DNA of 64,000 nt from Saccopteryx bilineata (taxonomy: Eukaryota > Chordata > Mammalia > Chiroptera > Emballonuridae). Under the pieces are notes generated by a model. That model was not told the DNA's origin and did no database searches. It was given only the letters and a program-made list of their open reading frames with translations. A program made the translations under genes and the position numbers. Where the stretch lies: NCBI RefSeq assembly GCF_036850765.1, contig NC_089493.1, positions 132,376,239-132,440,238 on the forward strand, read 5' to 3'. Positions 62,200 through 64,000 of the stretch are shown piece by piece; position 1 is the stretch's first letter, and each line of letters opens with the position of its first letter.

Positions 62200-62959
62200 T
62201 GGGCGAAAGCTGAAGAGAGGTGAATGTAGGCTGCTCCCTCCCTTCCCTGCTGTTCTCTGGCCTCAGCCATTGTGCTGCACCTGAGCAGAAGGCAAACAGC
62301 AGACAGCAAACCAAGCACCAAGAGATGAGCCCCACAGCCACCTCTTGGCGCTCAGTTAGGCTAGGGTGCCTGCTGTGTGCGGAGCAATGGGGAATGGCGC
62401 TAGAGAAAGGGTGAGGTAAATAGAGAAAATATAGAATAGAAACTAGTTTTAGATATCCACCTACTGACCAGAAAAGGTTTTGCCCATTTAGAAAATACAG
62501 GATAGGAGTAGTATTAAAAATTAGAACTTTGCTTTATAAATATCTTAGAGAAAAGAAAAAGAATTTTATTTAATTAACAAACCATAGGTGTGGACTTGCT
62601 AGTTAATTGGCAGTTTCTTAACTTAAATTGCAGCTCCAGAAGGAGTGATAGAAGCATGAGTAATAGTATTATAGGGCATAGGATTATCAGAGAGAGGCCC
62701 TCTTTGGGTTGGGAATGATAGGTTGTTGCCCTCCACTGGTGTAAAAATTAGAGAAAAATTCCAACACTCTCCCATGGGACCGAGGGGGTATTGGGTTCTC
62801 TCCAAGTCTCCCAATTCCTTCATGTGGAGTAATTGTTATCTGATGAGGGAGGCATGGAATTCATGGGAAAGACCCACTGCATTAGCCACAACAGTAAAAA
62901 TTATAAAAAGAATTTTCAGGGAATTGCAGGAAAAATTGGAAACCTCATATAGGCTAAAG
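62200..62959. other. Stretch without recognised gene
   Basis: Could be further decayed retroviral sequence. No motif assigned in any frame. Confidence 0.4.
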
Positions 62960-63306
62960 CAGGGGTAGTCAACCTTTTTATACCTACCGCCCACTTTCGT
63001 ATCTCTGTTAGTAGTAAAATTTTCTAACCGCCCACCAGTTCCACAGTAATGGTGATTTATAAAGTAGGGAAGTAACTTTATAAAATTTAGAAAGCAGAGT
63101 TACAGCAAGTTAAAGCATATAATATTAATTACTTACCAAGTACTTTATGTTGGATTTTTGCTAAGTTTGGTAGATTAAATCTTTATAAAACAACTTACTA
63201 TAGTTAAATCTATCTTTTTATTTATACTTTGGTTGCTCCGCTACCGTCTACCATGAAAGCTGGAACACCCACTAGTGGGCGGTAGGGACCAGGTTGACTA
63301 CCACTG
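62960..63306. mobile_element. hAT MITE, 347 bp, perfect target duplication
   Basis: The left end CAGGGGTAGTCAACCTTTTT and the right end AGGTTGACTACCACTG are inverted repeats, with mirrored CCGCCCACTTT and AGTGGGCGGTAG arms further in. The 8-bp target GGCTAAAG is identical on both sides (62952-62959 and 63307-63314). Confidence 0.96.
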
Positions 63307-63314
63307 GGCTAAAG

Positions 63315-64000
63315 CAACCCACTATTAGGAAAGTAATTTTGTAAAATTTGTATTTTAATTAGCTACCCAAAGCAAGGCAGTTAGTTACAAGTAATGGATT
63401 GGGTTATGCAGGACAAATGGCAGAAAAGAAAAAAAAAAGGTAAAAGCAGCAGACTTCTCTTTCAGTTCTTGGAGTCTGCTTCCCCCTTAGGCACCCTGGC
63501 TCTTATGTTGACTTAATAGTGTAAATTACTGTATGTCAAAAGAGAGTTAATATCTCTTTGCCAGCTGGGTAGTTTGTACTAAGAATTTCTTATTGTGTAA
63601 AAAGTATTTTTCATGTTAAAATGTATATGTAATTTCAAAGGCCTTTTGTTAATTCTTTTTATTTGCAGTTTTATAGCTCTGTGATATTGAAATATTAGTT
63701 TAAATATTAGAAATTATTAATAATATCTTTTTATGTAATGTTTAATTTGTTATCATTTTGAAACAATATTGTTCAATGCTAAGTAATATAAGAAAAGGAG
63801 TCATATTATGGAACTCCTGCAAATCTATTTTTATCATACTCTTTGTTTAAAATTTCTTTGGAATTCTAATGTACTGAGTTATTCAGCAGTGGAGAGATTC
63901 TGGAATCCTAAAGAAGACACTGCATTTGTCAGGCCTGCATTTGTGATTTGTGTCCACCGTCTCAAAGCTGATAAGAAAGAAACCCAATATTAATTAGAAG
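63315..64000. other. A/T-rich stretch without recognised gene
   Basis: No exon, repeat or RNA gene that I can support up to the window end. Confidence 0.5.

Noticed and set aside
30500..64000. Search for exons of RCN2, the expected upstream neighbour
   Set aside because: No EF-hand or other recognisable RCN2 coding sequence found. It probably lies beyond the right edge.

Overview
This window is mammalian nuclear DNA, and the repeats point to a bat. It carries at least twelve copies of tRNA-headed SINEs of the kind I know from horseshoe and related bats, alongside mammal-wide MIR, L2 and MER5-type relics, L1 elements, several hAT DNA transposons and endogenous retroviruses. My best guess is a rhinolophoid (horseshoe or leaf-nosed) bat. 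The species assignment is inference from memory of repeat families, not a search.

The only host gene I can support is the 5' part of PSTPIP1, on the minus strand. Eight coding exons lie at 630-675, 1604-1702, 2326-2388, 4599-4705, 4925-4959, 12319-12393, 12746-12846 and 30176-30211. All join in phase with GT-AG introns and give the first 187 codons: the start of the protein and most of its F-BAR domain. The rest of the gene lies beyond the left edge. Intron 1 is about 17 kb. The sequence from 30.3 kb to the right edge holds no other recognised host exon and appears intergenic.

Layout: 0.6-30.2 kb is PSTPIP1, its introns filled with old MIR/L2 relics, an 80-bp-class minisatellite at 19.2-19.5 kb, bat SINEs and three hAT transposons. 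From 31.8 to 32.7 kb there is a solo LTR broken by a SINE. From 33.5 to 40.0 kb there is a near full-length but dead L1. From 40.8 to 41.7 kb two SINEs face each other. From 45.1 to 47.1 kb lies a 3' LTR of the same family as the solo LTR, inverted, with retroviral internal sequence. From 48.46 to 54.20 kb lies a complete LTR-to-LTR class I provirus with matching 5-bp target duplications and a tRNA-Phe-type primer site, but its internal gene order is scrambled. Further right are a minus-strand class I pol remnant (54.6-56.0 kb), an L1-like relic, a minus-strand ERV-L RNase H-integrase remnant (58.3-59.3 kb), a second plus-strand retroviral relic (LTR, primer site, leader and gag nucleocapsid fragment, 59.4-62.2 kb) and a hAT with a perfect 8-bp duplication (62.96-63.31 kb).

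The most unusual signals are the mosaic order of the provirus at 48.5-54.2 kb, a roughly 125-bp block it shares with the leader of the second retroviral relic, and loss of its protease and reverse transcriptase catalytic motifs entirely by G-to-A type changes. I saw no credible new host system. All retroviral and L1 reading frames here are broken.
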